Positions 25,573-34,253 of a DNA stretch of 64,000 bases are shown here, in pieces; positions within the stretch are counted from its first letter, which is position 1, and each line of letters opens with the position of its first letter. A program made the translations under genes and the position numbers. Under the pieces are notes generated by a model. It had not been told where the DNA came from and did no database searches. It saw nothing but the letters and a program-made list of their open reading frames with translations. This stretch comes from ZC4RG25 sp023428365 (lineage in GTDB: Bacteria > Pseudomonadota > Alphaproteobacteria > Rhizobiales > Hyphomicrobiaceae), in assembly GCA_050283925.1 (NCBI GenBank), contig JBNOAI010000005.1:186001-250000 (forward strand). Reading direction: 5' to 3'.

Positions 25573-26145
25573 ATGAATCTCGGCCGCGTAATGAAACCTT
25601 CACTGATCGCTTTGGGTGCGAATAGGGCTGGCCCCTGGGGACCGCCGATCCAGACAATGCGGCACGCATTGGCGATGCTGCAGTGCAGCGGAATTTCTAT
25701 CGTGCGCGTGTCATCGCTATACATAACGGAGCCTGTCGGCAGCACGCGTCAATCAGCATATCTGAACGTCGTCATCTTGGCAAAAATCAATTGTGCCCCA
25801 ACGACTTTGCTGCGTTCTCTCAAATCCGTCGAAAGGTGTGCGGGGCGCCGTTTGGGAACCCATTGGGGACCGAGACCTCTCGACCTGGATATCATCGACA
25901 TCCCTGGCACCATCATCAATTGGCCCCCGCACCAGCGGGAGCGTGGCCGCCTGATTCTGCCTCACCCGGAGGCACACAAGCGGGCGTTTGTGTTGGTCCC
26001 GCTCCTGGAGGTCATGCCAACCTGGCGGCATCCCGCGCTGGGCGTCCAGGGGAGAACTCTGCTGCATCGCCTGGGGCCGCAACGTCGCGGCGTGCGACGG
26101 CTCATTGATTCTCGATGGATTTCGTGTAAAGAGGAAGAATCCTGA
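25573..26145 (+). CDS. folK: 2-amino-4-hydroxy-6-hydroxymethyldihydropteridine pyrophosphokinase
   Basis: 190 residues. HPPK transfers pyrophosphate from ATP to the pterin in folate synthesis. It is recognised by the N-terminal LIALGAN, the central SSLYITEPVG segment followed by AYLNVV, and the signature GPRPLDLDII (about 98-107) whose aspartates hold two magnesium ions, then LPHPEAHKRAFVLVPL. The Arg/Lys-rich tail is longer than in E. coli. Start could be ATG 25573 or ATG 25591; neither has a clear ribosome site. rpoZ follows 65 bases later, as in other rhizobia. Confidence 0.88.
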   Translation: MNLGRVMKPSLIALGANRAGPWGPPIQTMRHALAMLQCSGISIVRVSSLYITEPVGSTRQSAYLNVVILAKINCAPTTLLRSLKSVERCAGRRLGTHWGPRPLDLDIIDIPGTIINWPPHQRERGRLILPHPEAHKRAFVLVPLLEVMPTWRHPALGVQGRTLLHRLGPQRRGVRRLIDSRWISCKEEES

Positions 26146-26210
26146 GACCATAAGGTTAAGTCGGGCAGATTGCGTGCGCCCCGGCTACGTATTGATGAAA
26201 GGGCATAGCA

Positions 26211-26639
26211 ATGGCTCGTGTGACCGTTGAAGATTGCGTCGACAAGGTTCCGAACCGCTTTGAGCTGGTTCTCCTTGCAGCCCACCGTGCCCGTTCGATC
26301 GCCAATGGCAGCCCGATGACGGTCGAGCAGGAAAATGACAAAAACCCCGTGATCGCGCTGCGCGAGATCGCCGATGAGATGATCCCGTCGGACGACCTGC
26401 GCGAGGGCTTGATCCACTCGATCCAGAAGAACGTCGAAGTGGACGAACCGGAAGCCGGCGCCGCGCCGGTCATGGCGCCCGATCGCCGTACGCCGCTGCT
26501 GGGCCGCGACGATCAGTCGAGCGACACCGTGGTCGATGTTCTCACCGAGGAGCAGCTCCTGCGCGGTATGGAGAGCCTGACCCCGACGGAGCCATCAGCA
26601 GCGCTGGGCGGAAATGGCGGAGGCCGGAACGGACGCTGA
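26211..26639 (+). CDS. rpoZ: DNA-directed RNA polymerase omega subunit
   Basis: 142 residues. The N-terminal 60 residues are canonical omega (MARVTVEDCVDKVPNRFELVL, then AAHRARSI and NPVIALREIA), which wraps the beta-prime C-terminus and helps assembly and ppGpp binding. A C-terminal extension of about 70 residues, acidic then Gly/Asn-rich, is longer than the 91-residue E. coli protein but usual in alphaproteobacteria. It is immediately upstream of the (p)ppGpp synthetase gene, an informative neighbourhood since omega contributes to the ppGpp site. Confidence 0.95.
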   Translation: MARVTVEDCVDKVPNRFELVLLAAHRARSIANGSPMTVEQENDKNPVIALREIADEMIPSDDLREGLIHSIQKNVEVDEPEAGAAPVMAPDRRTPLLGRDDQSSDTVVDVLTEEQLLRGMESLTPTEPSAALGGNGGGRNGR

Positions 26640-26738
26640 GGTCTGGACCGGTTTCGGCCAGAGGCGTCGCTCACCACGGGTGGCGCCTAACGGTCTGCGT
26701 GCAAGCTTGGCGATCAGGTTCCGGGAAGGGCGCAGACC

Positions 26739-28973
26739 ATGATGCGCCAGTATGAGCTTGTTGAACGCGTTCTGAACTACGATCACAAGGCGGACGAAGC
26801 GCTGCTCAATCGCGCTTACGTGTACGCCATGAAGGCGCACAGCCACCAGAAGCGTGCATCTGGCGACCCTTATTTCTCTCATCCCCTGGAAGTCGCTGCG
26901 ATCCTCACGGATCTGAAGCTCGACGACGCCACCATCGCTACCGCGCTGCTGCACGACGTCATCGAAGATACCGAGGCGACGCGCGCCGAGATCGATCAGC
27001 TTTTTGGCCCGGAAATCGGCGCGCTGGTTGACGGTCTCACCAAGATCAAGCGGCTCGATCTCGTCTCCAAGCGCGCGGAGCAGGCCGAGAACTTCCGCAA
27101 GCTGCTGATCGCAATATCGAGTGATATCCGCGTGCTGCTGGTGAAGCTCGCAGACCGCCTGCACAACATGCGGACGCTGGAGCACGTCAAGCCCGAAACC
27201 CGCGCTCGCATCTCTCAGGAGACCCTCGACATCTATGCGCCGCTGGCCGGCCGCATGGGCATGCAAACGCTGCGCGAGGAACTCGAAGACTGCGCGTTCC
27301 GCTGGCTCCATCCCGAAGCCTATAAAACCGTCACGAGCCGTCTCGCCAGCCTGCGCGAGCGCAATCGCGGGATAGTTGATGAAATCCAGAGAGCTCTGAC
27401 CGTCAAACTCGCTGAAGCCAACATCAAGGCCGAGGTCTCTGGGCGCGAAAAAAAGCCCTACGCCATCTGGCGGAAGATGCAGAACAAGCAGATCTCGCTG
27501 GAGCAGCTTTCTGATATTTTCGGCTTCCGCGTCATCCTTGAGAACGTGGAGGATTGTTATCGAGTCCTCGGCGTCGCGCATACGACCTGGAGTACAGTAC
27601 CCGGTCGTTTCAAAGACTACATCTCAACGCCGAAGCAGAATGGCTATCAGTCGATCCACACCACGGTGGTCGGCCCCCGGCATCAGCGTGTGGAACTGCA
27701 GCTCAGAACCCGCGCCATGCATAACATCGCCGAGTACGGCGTTGCGGCGCATGCTCTCTATAAAGATCACACCAATGGTAGCGGTGGCCCTCAGATCACG
27801 TACGATAAGGACAGCGGCCCCTACATGTGGCTGCGCCGTCTCGTCGAAACTTTGCTGGAAGGCAACAATCCGGAAGAGTTTCTGGAGCACACCAAGCTCG
27901 AACTGTTCCACGATCAGGTGTTCTGTTTCACGCCCAAAGGCCGTCTGATCGCGCTGCCCGGAGGCGCGACACCGATCGATTTCGCCTACGCGGTTCACAC
28001 TGACGTCGGCAATTCCACCGTTGGTGCGTTGATCAACGGTCGGCAGATGCCGTTATCGACCGTGCTTCGCAACGGCGACGAGGTTCATATTCTCACCGCC
28101 GCCGGCCAAACCCCTCCGGCGGCATGGGAACGGATCGCGGTCACCGGGCGGGCGCGCTCTGCCATTCGGCGTGCCTCGCGCGACGCCGTCAGGCGCCAAT
28201 ATTCGGAACTCGGCCGGCGGCTTCTGAACGCGCATCTGGAAAAAGCCGGAATTGCCTACACCGACGACAAGCTGAAGAAGGCATTGTCGCGCCTCGGGCA
28301 AAAGACGGTTGAAGATGCGCTGGCCGCGGTCGGGCGTAGCGAATTGCCGATCCAGGACGTCCTACGCGCGATCGCGCCTGATGCAGTGGTTGAGCGTGCG
28401 CCCGCTGCCGCCTCGGGGCCTGCAAGCCGCCATGACCGTGCCGAAGGGCAGGAAGGCTGGTTCAATCTCAGCAAGGTCATGGGGCTGAAATTCCGTCTCG
28501 GGAACAGTGCGGATGGTGGCTCTCGGCGCGGGGGCGTTCCCATTCGCGGCCTGCGGAATGATGTGCCGGTCAGCTTTGAAGAAGGTGGTGCTGTCCCGGG
28601 AGATCGGATCGTCGGCGTTCTGCTGCCTGCTGAGGGAATCCGGATTTTCCAGATCCACTCCCCGCGCTTGAAGGACTACGAGCAGCAGAGCTGGGTCGAT
28701 GTGACATGGGATATCTCCTCCGACCAGCCGGAGCGCTTCCCGGCCAAGCTTGTCGTTACCGCCATCAATGAACCGGGAACGCTGGCTCAGATCGCCCAGG
28801 TGATCAGCGAGGCCGAGGGCAACATCGATAATTTGCGGATGGTGCGGCGCGCCACGGATTTTACGGATATGCTGCTCGAAGTCGAAGTCTGGGACCTGGA
28901 GCACTTGAACAGGATCATTGCGGGCTTGCGGTCAAAGCCTGTCGTCAGCAATGTGGAGCGCTCATTCGATTGA
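26739..28973 (+). CDS. rsh: Bifunctional (p)ppGpp synthetase/hydrolase (Rsh, RelA/SpoT type)
   Basis: 744 residues with all domains of a long RSH protein. The HD hydrolase at the N-terminus keeps H48, H72-D73 (LHDVIEDT) and the following E76/D77, so hydrolysis should be active. The synthetase domain (about 230-370) has RFKDYISTPKQNGYQSIHT. TGS (about 390-455, IDFAYAVHTDVGN) and a C-terminal ACT domain (about 665-740) follow. Alphaproteobacteria usually have this single enzyme to make and remove (p)ppGpp during starvation. Two adjacent ATG codons mark the start at 26739/26742. Confidence 0.95.
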   Translation: MMRQYELVERVLNYDHKADEALLNRAYVYAMKAHSHQKRASGDPYFSHPLEVAAILTDLKLDDATIATALLHDVIEDTEATRAEIDQLFGPEIGALVDGLTKIKRLDLVSKRAEQAENFRKLLIAISSDIRVLLVKLADRLHNMRTLEHVKPETRARISQETLDIYAPLAGRMGMQTLREELEDCAFRWLHPEAYKTVTSRLASLRERNRGIVDEIQRALTVKLAEANIKAEVSGREKKPYAIWRKMQNKQISLEQLSDIFGFRVILENVEDCYRVLGVAHTTWSTVPGRFKDYISTPKQNGYQSIHTTVVGPRHQRVELQLRTRAMHNIAEYGVAAHALYKDHTNGSGGPQITYDKDSGPYMWLRRLVETLLEGNNPEEFLEHTKLELFHDQVFCFTPKGRLIALPGGATPIDFAYAVHTDVGNSTVGALINGRQMPLSTVLRNGDEVHILTAAGQTPPAAWERIAVTGRARSAIRRASRDAVRRQYSELGRRLLNAHLEKAGIAYTDDKLKKALSRLGQKTVEDALAAVGRSELPIQDVLRAIAPDAVVERAPAAASGPASRHDRAEGQEGWFNLSKVMGLKFRLGNSADGGSRRGGVPIRGLRNDVPVSFEEGGAVPGDRIVGVLLPAEGIRIFQIHSPRLKDYEQQSWVDVTWDISSDQPERFPAKLVVTAINEPGTLAQIAQVISEAEGNIDNLRMVRRATDFTDMLLEVEVWDLEHLNRIIAGLRSKPVVSNVERSFD

Positions 28974-29012
28974 CCGGGGCCGCCTTGGTCAGCAGGAGAG
29001 AAAGAGATTTCA

Positions 29013-29795
29013 ATGGCGATGTATCCGGACACTCCCTTTCAGCGCCTTGGCGTCAACATCGATCACGTCGCAACCATCCGCAACGCCCGAGGCGGGCGCC
29101 ATCCCGATCCCTTGCGTGCTGCGCATCTGGCTATCGAAGCCGGAGCTGACGGCATTACGGCACATTTGCGCGAAGACCGTCGCCATATTTCCGATACGGA
29201 CATCGCACGTCTCAAAGCCGAACTCACCCGGCCCCTAAACCTCGAGATGGCCGCAACCGAAGAAATGCTGGCGATTGCTCTTCGTCACGTCCCGAATGCT
29301 TGCTGCCTGGTGCCTGAGAAGCGTGAGGAGCGTACCACGGAGGGCGGTCTCGACGTCGCAGGCGGCCAGGATCATCTGGCGGGGTATGCGTCGCAATTGA
29401 AGGATGCCGGTATCCGGGTCTCGCTGTTCATCGAAGCGGATGCCCGGCAGATTGGAGCCGCGGCAGCGGTCGGCGCCGATATCATCGAGCTGCATACGGG
29501 CCGCTACTGCGAATATGCTCTCGAGGATGATCCCAAGGGCGCTGCCAGGGAATTGGAGCGGCTGCGCGAAGCTGCCCGTATCGCTGCCGAAGCCGGGATC
29601 GAAGTCCATGCCGGCCATGGGCTCACCTACAACACGGTCGCCCCGGTGGCGCGGATTCCGCAGATCATCGAGCTCAACATCGGGCATTTCCTGATTGGAG
29701 AGGCGATCTTTGGCGGTCTGCACTCCGCGGTGAGGCGCATGCGTGTGCTGATGGATGAAGCGCGCGCAAGCGTCACAGGCCGTCGCAGCGCCTGA
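29013..29795 (+). CDS. pdxJ: Pyridoxine 5'-phosphate synthase
   Basis: 260 residues. PdxJ closes the pyridoxine ring from 1-deoxyxylulose 5-phosphate and 3-amino-2-oxopropyl phosphate, the last step of the DXP-dependent vitamin B6 route. The TIM-barrel segments LGVNIDHVATIRNARGG (N-terminal), HLREDRRHI and EVHAGHGLTYNTV are diagnostic. Its pathway partner PdxA is encoded at 62743 in the same window. A good purine-rich ribosome site (AGGAGAGAAAGAG) precedes ATG 29013. acpS begins 5 bases after its stop. Confidence 0.96.
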   Translation: MAMYPDTPFQRLGVNIDHVATIRNARGGRHPDPLRAAHLAIEAGADGITAHLREDRRHISDTDIARLKAELTRPLNLEMAATEEMLAIALRHVPNACCLVPEKREERTTEGGLDVAGGQDHLAGYASQLKDAGIRVSLFIEADARQIGAAAAVGADIIELHTGRYCEYALEDDPKGAARELERLREAARIAAEAGIEVHAGHGLTYNTVAPVARIPQIIELNIGHFLIGEAIFGGLHSAVRRMRVLMDEARASVTGRRSA

Positions 29796-29800
29796 CCGCG

Positions 29801-30214
29801 ATGATTCTCGGGCTCGGCAACGACATCATCGATATCGACCGGATCGAGCGTACCATCGAGCGTTTCGGCGATCGCTTCCTGAATCGCATCTTTACCGACG
29901 TCGAACGAGCCAAATCCGACAGGCGGCGCCAGCGCGCCGCATCCTATGCCAAGCGCTTCGCTGCGAAGGAAGCTTGCTCCAAGGCGCTGGGAACGGGTTT
30001 CAGGAGGGGCGTTTTCTGGCGCGATATGGGCGTCATCAATCTGCCATCGGGGCGGCCAACGCTTCATCTGACAGGCGGCGCGGCCGACCAACTGCGACGC
30101 ATCACGCCGGCAGGCTTTTCGGCGCGCATCGATTTGACACTGACTGACGATTACCCACTCGCACAGGCCATCGTCATTATTTCCGGCGTACCCATCGACG
30201 GCGGGAATGGTTGA
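29801..30214 (+). CDS. acpS: Holo-[acyl-carrier-protein] synthase
   Basis: 137 residues. AcpS transfers 4'-phosphopantetheine from CoA to apo-ACP for fatty acid synthesis. The magnesium-binding residues are in the two family motifs: D8 in GLGNDIIDIDRIE and E58 in FAAKEACSKALGTG. The length is typical. It starts 5 bases after pdxJ, so the two are co-transcribed, followed by lepB after 111 bases; the pdxJ-acpS-lepB-rnc-era-recO order is conserved in proteobacteria. Confidence 0.95.
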   Translation: MILGLGNDIIDIDRIERTIERFGDRFLNRIFTDVERAKSDRRRQRAASYAKRFAAKEACSKALGTGFRRGVFWRDMGVINLPSGRPTLHLTGGAADQLRRITPAGFSARIDLTLTDDYPLAQAIVIISGVPIDGGNG

Positions 30215-30325
30215 GCCAGCAGAGGCTGCAATCTGCCGTATTTGCGTGACGAGTCCTGAGGGTTTATAGCGGGCGGACTGACTGCGGGCTGCGCCGACAT
30301 CAACGGCCCCGCCGAGGAGCATGAC

Positions 30326-31096
30326 ATGAGCTTGCACAGCGACACCGGCAAGAAGCACGACAGCGGCTGGTGGGAAACCGTCAAAATCATCATTCAGGCG
30401 CTCGCGCTGGCCATGATCGTGCGCGTGTTCTTCTATCAGCCTTTCAACATTCCCTCAGGGTCGATGAAGTCGACCTTGCTGGTGGGCGACTATCTGTTCG
30501 TCTCCAAGCTCTCTTATGGTTACAGCCGCTATTCCTTCCCGTTCGGGGTCAACCTGTTTTCTGGCCGCGTCTGGGCAGCAGAACCGCAGCGCGGCGACGT
30601 CGCGGTGTTCAAGCTGCCGCGCGACAACTCAACCGACTACATCAAGCGCGTGATCGGTCTGCCGGGCGATGAAGTGCAGATGCGGCAGGGCGTGCTCTAC
30701 ATCAACGGTACGGCGGTGCCGAAGACCCGCGTCGGCGATTTCGTGACGCGCGAGGATGACGGGATCGTCCGGCGCATTCCCCAGTATCAGGAGACGCTGC
30801 CCAACGGCGTGAAATACAAAGTGCTCGATTCCGAGCCCAACGGCGCCTTCGACAACACGAGCGTGTTCAAGGTTCCCGCCAATCACTACTTCATGATGGG
30901 CGACAATCGCGACAACTCGACCGACAGCCGCGCACAATGGGGTGTCGGCTATGTGCCGTTCGAGAATTTCGTCGGCCGCGCGGAGATCATCTTCTTCTCC
31001 GGCGAGTTCGATAACCCGGACGCTTTCCGCCTGACGTCACCCTGGACCTGGCCCGGCGATATCCGTTGGGATCGCTTCTTCACACTGGTGCGCTGA
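30326..31096 (+). CDS. lepB: Signal peptidase I
   Basis: 256 residues. A single N-terminal membrane helix (about 17-37) anchors the catalytic domain in the periplasm. The Ser/Lys dyad is present: S46 in NIPSGSMKSTL and K107 in DYIKRVIGLPGD, and box E GDNRDNSTDSR is near the C-terminus. It removes signal peptides from exported proteins, so it would process the several secreted proteins in this window. rnc starts 6 bases downstream. Confidence 0.95.
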   Translation: MSLHSDTGKKHDSGWWETVKIIIQALALAMIVRVFFYQPFNIPSGSMKSTLLVGDYLFVSKLSYGYSRYSFPFGVNLFSGRVWAAEPQRGDVAVFKLPRDNSTDYIKRVIGLPGDEVQMRQGVLYINGTAVPKTRVGDFVTREDDGIVRRIPQYQETLPNGVKYKVLDSEPNGAFDNTSVFKVPANHYFMMGDNRDNSTDSRAQWGVGYVPFENFVGRAEIIFFSGEFDNPDAFRLTSPWTWPGDIRWDRFFTLVR

Positions 31097-31102
31097 ACTC
31101 AC

Positions 31103-31843
31103 GTGAGACGCCCGAGAAAAACGACGTCCGAACTCGAAAAGCGGCTCGGCTACGCGTTCAAGAGCCGGGATCTGCTGGACCGTGCGTTGACCCATGCCAG
31201 CGTCCGGTCCCAGCGCGGGATGATGCATGATAACGAGCGGCTGGAATTCATCGGTGACCGCGTTCTAGGGCTTGCCGCCGCCGAGATGCTGCACGAGGCC
31301 TATCCGCTCGCGAACGAAGGCGAGTTGGCACGCCGCTACAACCGATTGGTCCGCGGTGCGGCCTGCAGCGTCGTCGCCCGACGTATCGGATTAGGCTCGT
31401 TTCTGATCCTCAGTGAAAGCGAGGATGAAAGCGGCGGCCGCGAGAAAGAGACTATCCTGGCGGATGCGGTCGAGGCCTTGCTGGGCGCCGTATTCATCGA
31501 GGCGGGTTTTGACACCGCACGCAACGTCGTGCGCAATTTGTGGAGCGCTCAGGTCGAGGACCTCCCGCATGTGGTCGCCGATCCGAAATCGGCGTTGCAG
31601 GAGTGGGCGCAGGGGCGGGGCCTGGAACTTCCAGCGTACATTGCCGTTTCCCGTACCGGTCCCGATCACGCACCCCACTTCATAACGGAAGTGCATATTT
31701 CCGGTCGCAAACCAGCACGTGGCGAAGGTGCATCGAAACGGCAAGCCGAACAGGCCGCCGCCAGCGCATTGCTCGCCCGCGAAGGCGTCATGCTCGATGC
31801 TGCCACCCCGAAACGCTCAGACAAGAAGCCGTCCCATGGCTGA
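31103..31843 (+). CDS. rnc: Ribonuclease III
   Basis: 246 residues. The RNase III domain contains the signature NERLEFIGDRVLGL with the metal-binding acidic residues, followed by a double-stranded RNA-binding domain (about 160-230, ALQEWAQGRGLELPAY). It cleaves rRNA precursors and structured mRNAs. The start is GTG at 31103, six bases after lepB; no ATG fits. The last codons overlap the start of era by eight bases, so the two are translationally coupled, as in E. coli. Confidence 0.95.
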   Translation: MRRPRKTTSELEKRLGYAFKSRDLLDRALTHASVRSQRGMMHDNERLEFIGDRVLGLAAAEMLHEAYPLANEGELARRYNRLVRGAACSVVARRIGLGSFLILSESEDESGGREKETILADAVEALLGAVFIEAGFDTARNVVRNLWSAQVEDLPHVVADPKSALQEWAQGRGLELPAYIAVSRTGPDHAPHFITEVHISGRKPARGEGASKRQAEQAAASALLAREGVMLDAATPKRSDKKPSHG

Positions 31844-32774
31844 GGACGATACGTCATCATCTGAACACGCCGCACCCGATACCCGCTGCAGCTTCATCGC
31901 GGTGATCGGAGCTCCGAACGCCGGCAAGTCGACGCTGGTCAATCAGCTCGTCGGCACGAAAGTGAGCATTGTTTCGCGGAAGGTGCAGACGACGCGCATT
32001 CCGGTGCGCGGCATCGTCATTCAGGGCAAAAGTCAGCTCGTCTTCCTCGACACGCCGGGCATCTTCCGTCCGCGCCGGCGGCTTGATCGCGCGATGGTGG
32101 AAGCGGCCTGGGCCGGCGCGCTGGATGCCGACGCCGTCGTGCTGCTGGTCGATGCCGTCAAAGGGATCGATGAGGATGTCGAGCGCGTCCTGCAGCGGCT
32201 ATCGGATTCGAAGTCGGCCAAAGTCCTGGTGCTGAACAAAGTCGATCGGCTCCACGATAAAAAATCACTGCTGGATCTCGCCAAAAACCTCACCCAGCGC
32301 GTTGCGTTTGACAGGGTGTTCATGGTGTCGGCGCTGGAAGGCAGCGGCACCGAGGACCTCAAGGTTTACCTCGGGGAGACGGCGCCTCCGGGTCCGTGGC
32401 ACTACCCGGAAGACGAAATCTCCGACCTCAGCGAGCGCAAGCTGGCGGCCGAAATCACGCGCGAAAAGATCTACGAGCGGCTGCACGACGAACTGCCGTA
32501 CGCACTCACGGTCGAGACGACCGATTGGAAAAACCACAAGGACGGCTCTGCACGTGTCGAGCAGACAATCTTCGTCGAGCGCGAAAGCCAGCGCATGATC
32601 GTGCTCGGCAAAGGCGGGGCGACCATCAAGCAGATCTCGATGGATGCACGCGCGGATCTCGGCCGCTTGTTGGGGCATCCCGTCCACCTGTTCCTGTTCG
32701 TGAAGGTGCGCGAGAGCTGGGCTGACGATCCGGAGCGCTATCGCGAGATGGGGCTCGAGTTTCCGAAGGAATGA
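31836..32774 (+). CDS. era: GTPase Era
   Basis: 312 residues. The GTPase domain has G1 GAPNAGKS (25-32), G3 DTPG and G4 NKVD, and the C-terminal KH domain carries GKGGATIKQIS, which binds the 3' end of 16S rRNA. Era is needed for 30S subunit maturation. The ATG at 31836 lies within the end of rnc (8-base overlap); a longer in-frame start at 31719 would lie wholly inside rnc and is rejected. An extra acidic N-terminal stretch of about 16 residues precedes the G domain. Confidence 0.95.
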   Translation: MAEDDTSSSEHAAPDTRCSFIAVIGAPNAGKSTLVNQLVGTKVSIVSRKVQTTRIPVRGIVIQGKSQLVFLDTPGIFRPRRRLDRAMVEAAWAGALDADAVVLLVDAVKGIDEDVERVLQRLSDSKSAKVLVLNKVDRLHDKKSLLDLAKNLTQRVAFDRVFMVSALEGSGTEDLKVYLGETAPPGPWHYPEDEISDLSERKLAAEITREKIYERLHDELPYALTVETTDWKNHKDGSARVEQTIFVERESQRMIVLGKGGATIKQISMDARADLGRLLGHPVHLFLFVKVRESWADDPERYREMGLEFPKE

Positions 32775-32821
32775 ACCGTGCGTCTCACCGGCCATGATGG
32801 CCGATCATTGCGAGCCGCGTC

Positions 32822-33553
32822 ATGAACTGGTCCGATGAAGGCGTCGTCCTGTCGGTCAAACCCCACGGCGAAACGGCCGCCATCGCGGAACTGCTGACGC
32901 GGTCGCATGGTCGGCACTTCGGTCTCGTACACGGGGGGCAGGGGCGCAAGCTGCGGCCAGTCCTGCAGGTCGGCAACCACGTCGATGTGACGTGGAAAGG
33001 CCGGCTTGAGGAAAACCTCGGTTACTTCACCGTCGAACTGCGCAAGGGCTATGCCGCGGCCGCGATGCAGGATGCCGCCGCGCTGAGCGGGCTGACGTCG
33101 CTGTGTGCGCTGTCCCGGTTTCTGCCGGAGCGCGATCCGCATCCCAATCATTTCGAGATCACGCTGTTCGTGCTCGGCTTTCTCGATGACATCCAGGTCT
33201 GGCCGGCGCTGTATGTGCGCTGGGAGTTGAGCCTGCTCAGTGAACTGGGTTTCGGCCTGGATCTCACCGCGTGCGCGGCAACGGGCGCGAACGACAATCT
33301 CATCTGGGTCTCGCCGAAATCAGGCCGGGCCGTGTCAGCGAGTGCGGGCGAGCCGTACCAGGATCGACTGCTGCGGCTGCCACCATTTCTGACCGGAGCT
33401 TACCGCGATACTGTCACCCATCAGGATGTGTTGGATGGTCTGGCGCTGACGGCGGCGTTTTTCAAAAGCCGCGTTCTCGATCCAGCAGGCCTTTCGATGC
33501 CGGAAGGACGACAACGCCTCGTGTCGACGCTCTCACGCCGGTCCGCCATCTAA
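32822..33553 (+). CDS. recO: DNA repair protein RecO
   Basis: 243 residues. RecO loads RecA on SSB-coated DNA with RecR in the RecFOR recombination pathway. The N-terminal OB-fold start MNWSDEGVVLSVKPHGETAAI and HGRHFGLVHGG are typical, with an alpha-helical C-terminal region. The usual zinc-binding cysteines are not obvious here; only isolated cysteines are present. It closes the lepB-rnc-era-recO run, 47 bases after era, and converges on udgX with a 23-base gap. Confidence 0.92.
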   Translation: MNWSDEGVVLSVKPHGETAAIAELLTRSHGRHFGLVHGGQGRKLRPVLQVGNHVDVTWKGRLEENLGYFTVELRKGYAAAAMQDAAALSGLTSLCALSRFLPERDPHPNHFEITLFVLGFLDDIQVWPALYVRWELSLLSELGFGLDLTACAATGANDNLIWVSPKSGRAVSASAGEPYQDRLLRLPPFLTGAYRDTVTHQDVLDGLALTAAFFKSRVLDPAGLSMPEGRQRLVSTLSRRSAI

Positions 33554-33576
33554 ACCGTTCGATAAACACGATCCAT

Positions 33577-34200
33577 CTACCGCCGCGCCGATGGCACGAT
33601 ATCCGCGATCATCTCCAAATCGGCCACGAAACGCCTCATCTCGCGTATTCGCATGTCGTCCTCACGCAAGCGCAGGATCGCGGAAGGATGCACGGTCACC
33701 AACAGCGGCCGGCCATCTGATGTCTCCCGGATATGGCTGCGCATCTGTTCGATCTTGCCCGGTCGGCCCGTGAGCGACCTTACAGCCGTCGCACCGAGAG
33801 CAACGGTAAGTTTCGGCGCAATGATCTCGAGCTCCAGATCGAGCCACCACTTGCAGCGATCAATCTCGTAGACATTCGGCTTTTGATGCAGGCGGCGTTT
33901 GCCGCGTTCGACATGCTTGAAATGCTTCACCGCGTTCGTGACGTACATGCGGTCTCGCTTCAATCCCGCCGTCTCGATGGCCTGATCGAGCAACCGTCCG
34001 GCTGGACCGACGAACGGCAATCCGCGCCGGTCCTCAACATCGCCCGGCTGTTCGCCCACGAGCATGACGCGCGCATCGGCAGGTCCGGCGCCGAACACAG
34101 TTTGTGTGCCCATCTTGTAGAGCGGGCAACGTTGGCAACCGCGCGCATCTCGCGCCAAATTCCGCAGTTCAGCATCGGGTTCAGCGAGGACAGTGGGCAT
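33577..34200 (-). CDS. udgX: UdgX-type uracil-DNA glycosylase (covalent uracil-DNA binding)
   Basis: 207 residues. It has the family 4-like Fe-S fold with motif A GEQPGDVEDRRGLPFVGPAG (49-68) and motif B VHPSAILR (170-177). The distinguishing loop KRRLHQKPN puts H105 where the Mycobacterium smegmatis UdgX KRRIH loop has the histidine that attacks the abasic site and leaves the enzyme covalently joined to DNA. Cluster ligands appear to be C22, C25 (CQRC), C116, with H93 (VKHFKH) in place of the third cysteine of family 4, as expected for UdgX. The in vivo role of UdgX is not settled. It is encoded alone here, convergent with recO. Confidence 0.92.
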   Translation of the reverse strand: MPTVLAEPDAELRNLARDARGCQRCPLYKMGTQTVFGAGPADARVMLVGEQPGDVEDRRGLPFVGPAGRLLDQAIETAGLKRDRMYVTNAVKHFKHVERGKRRLHQKPNVYEIDRCKWWLDLELEIIAPKLTVALGATAVRSLTGRPGKIEQMRSHIRETSDGRPLLVTVHPSAILRLREDDMRIREMRRFVADLEMIADIVPSARR

Positions 34201-34253
34201 GCGGCCGGCTCCGCTTGAAGACCCTCATGTGAACCCGCGCTGCACCGTTTGGT

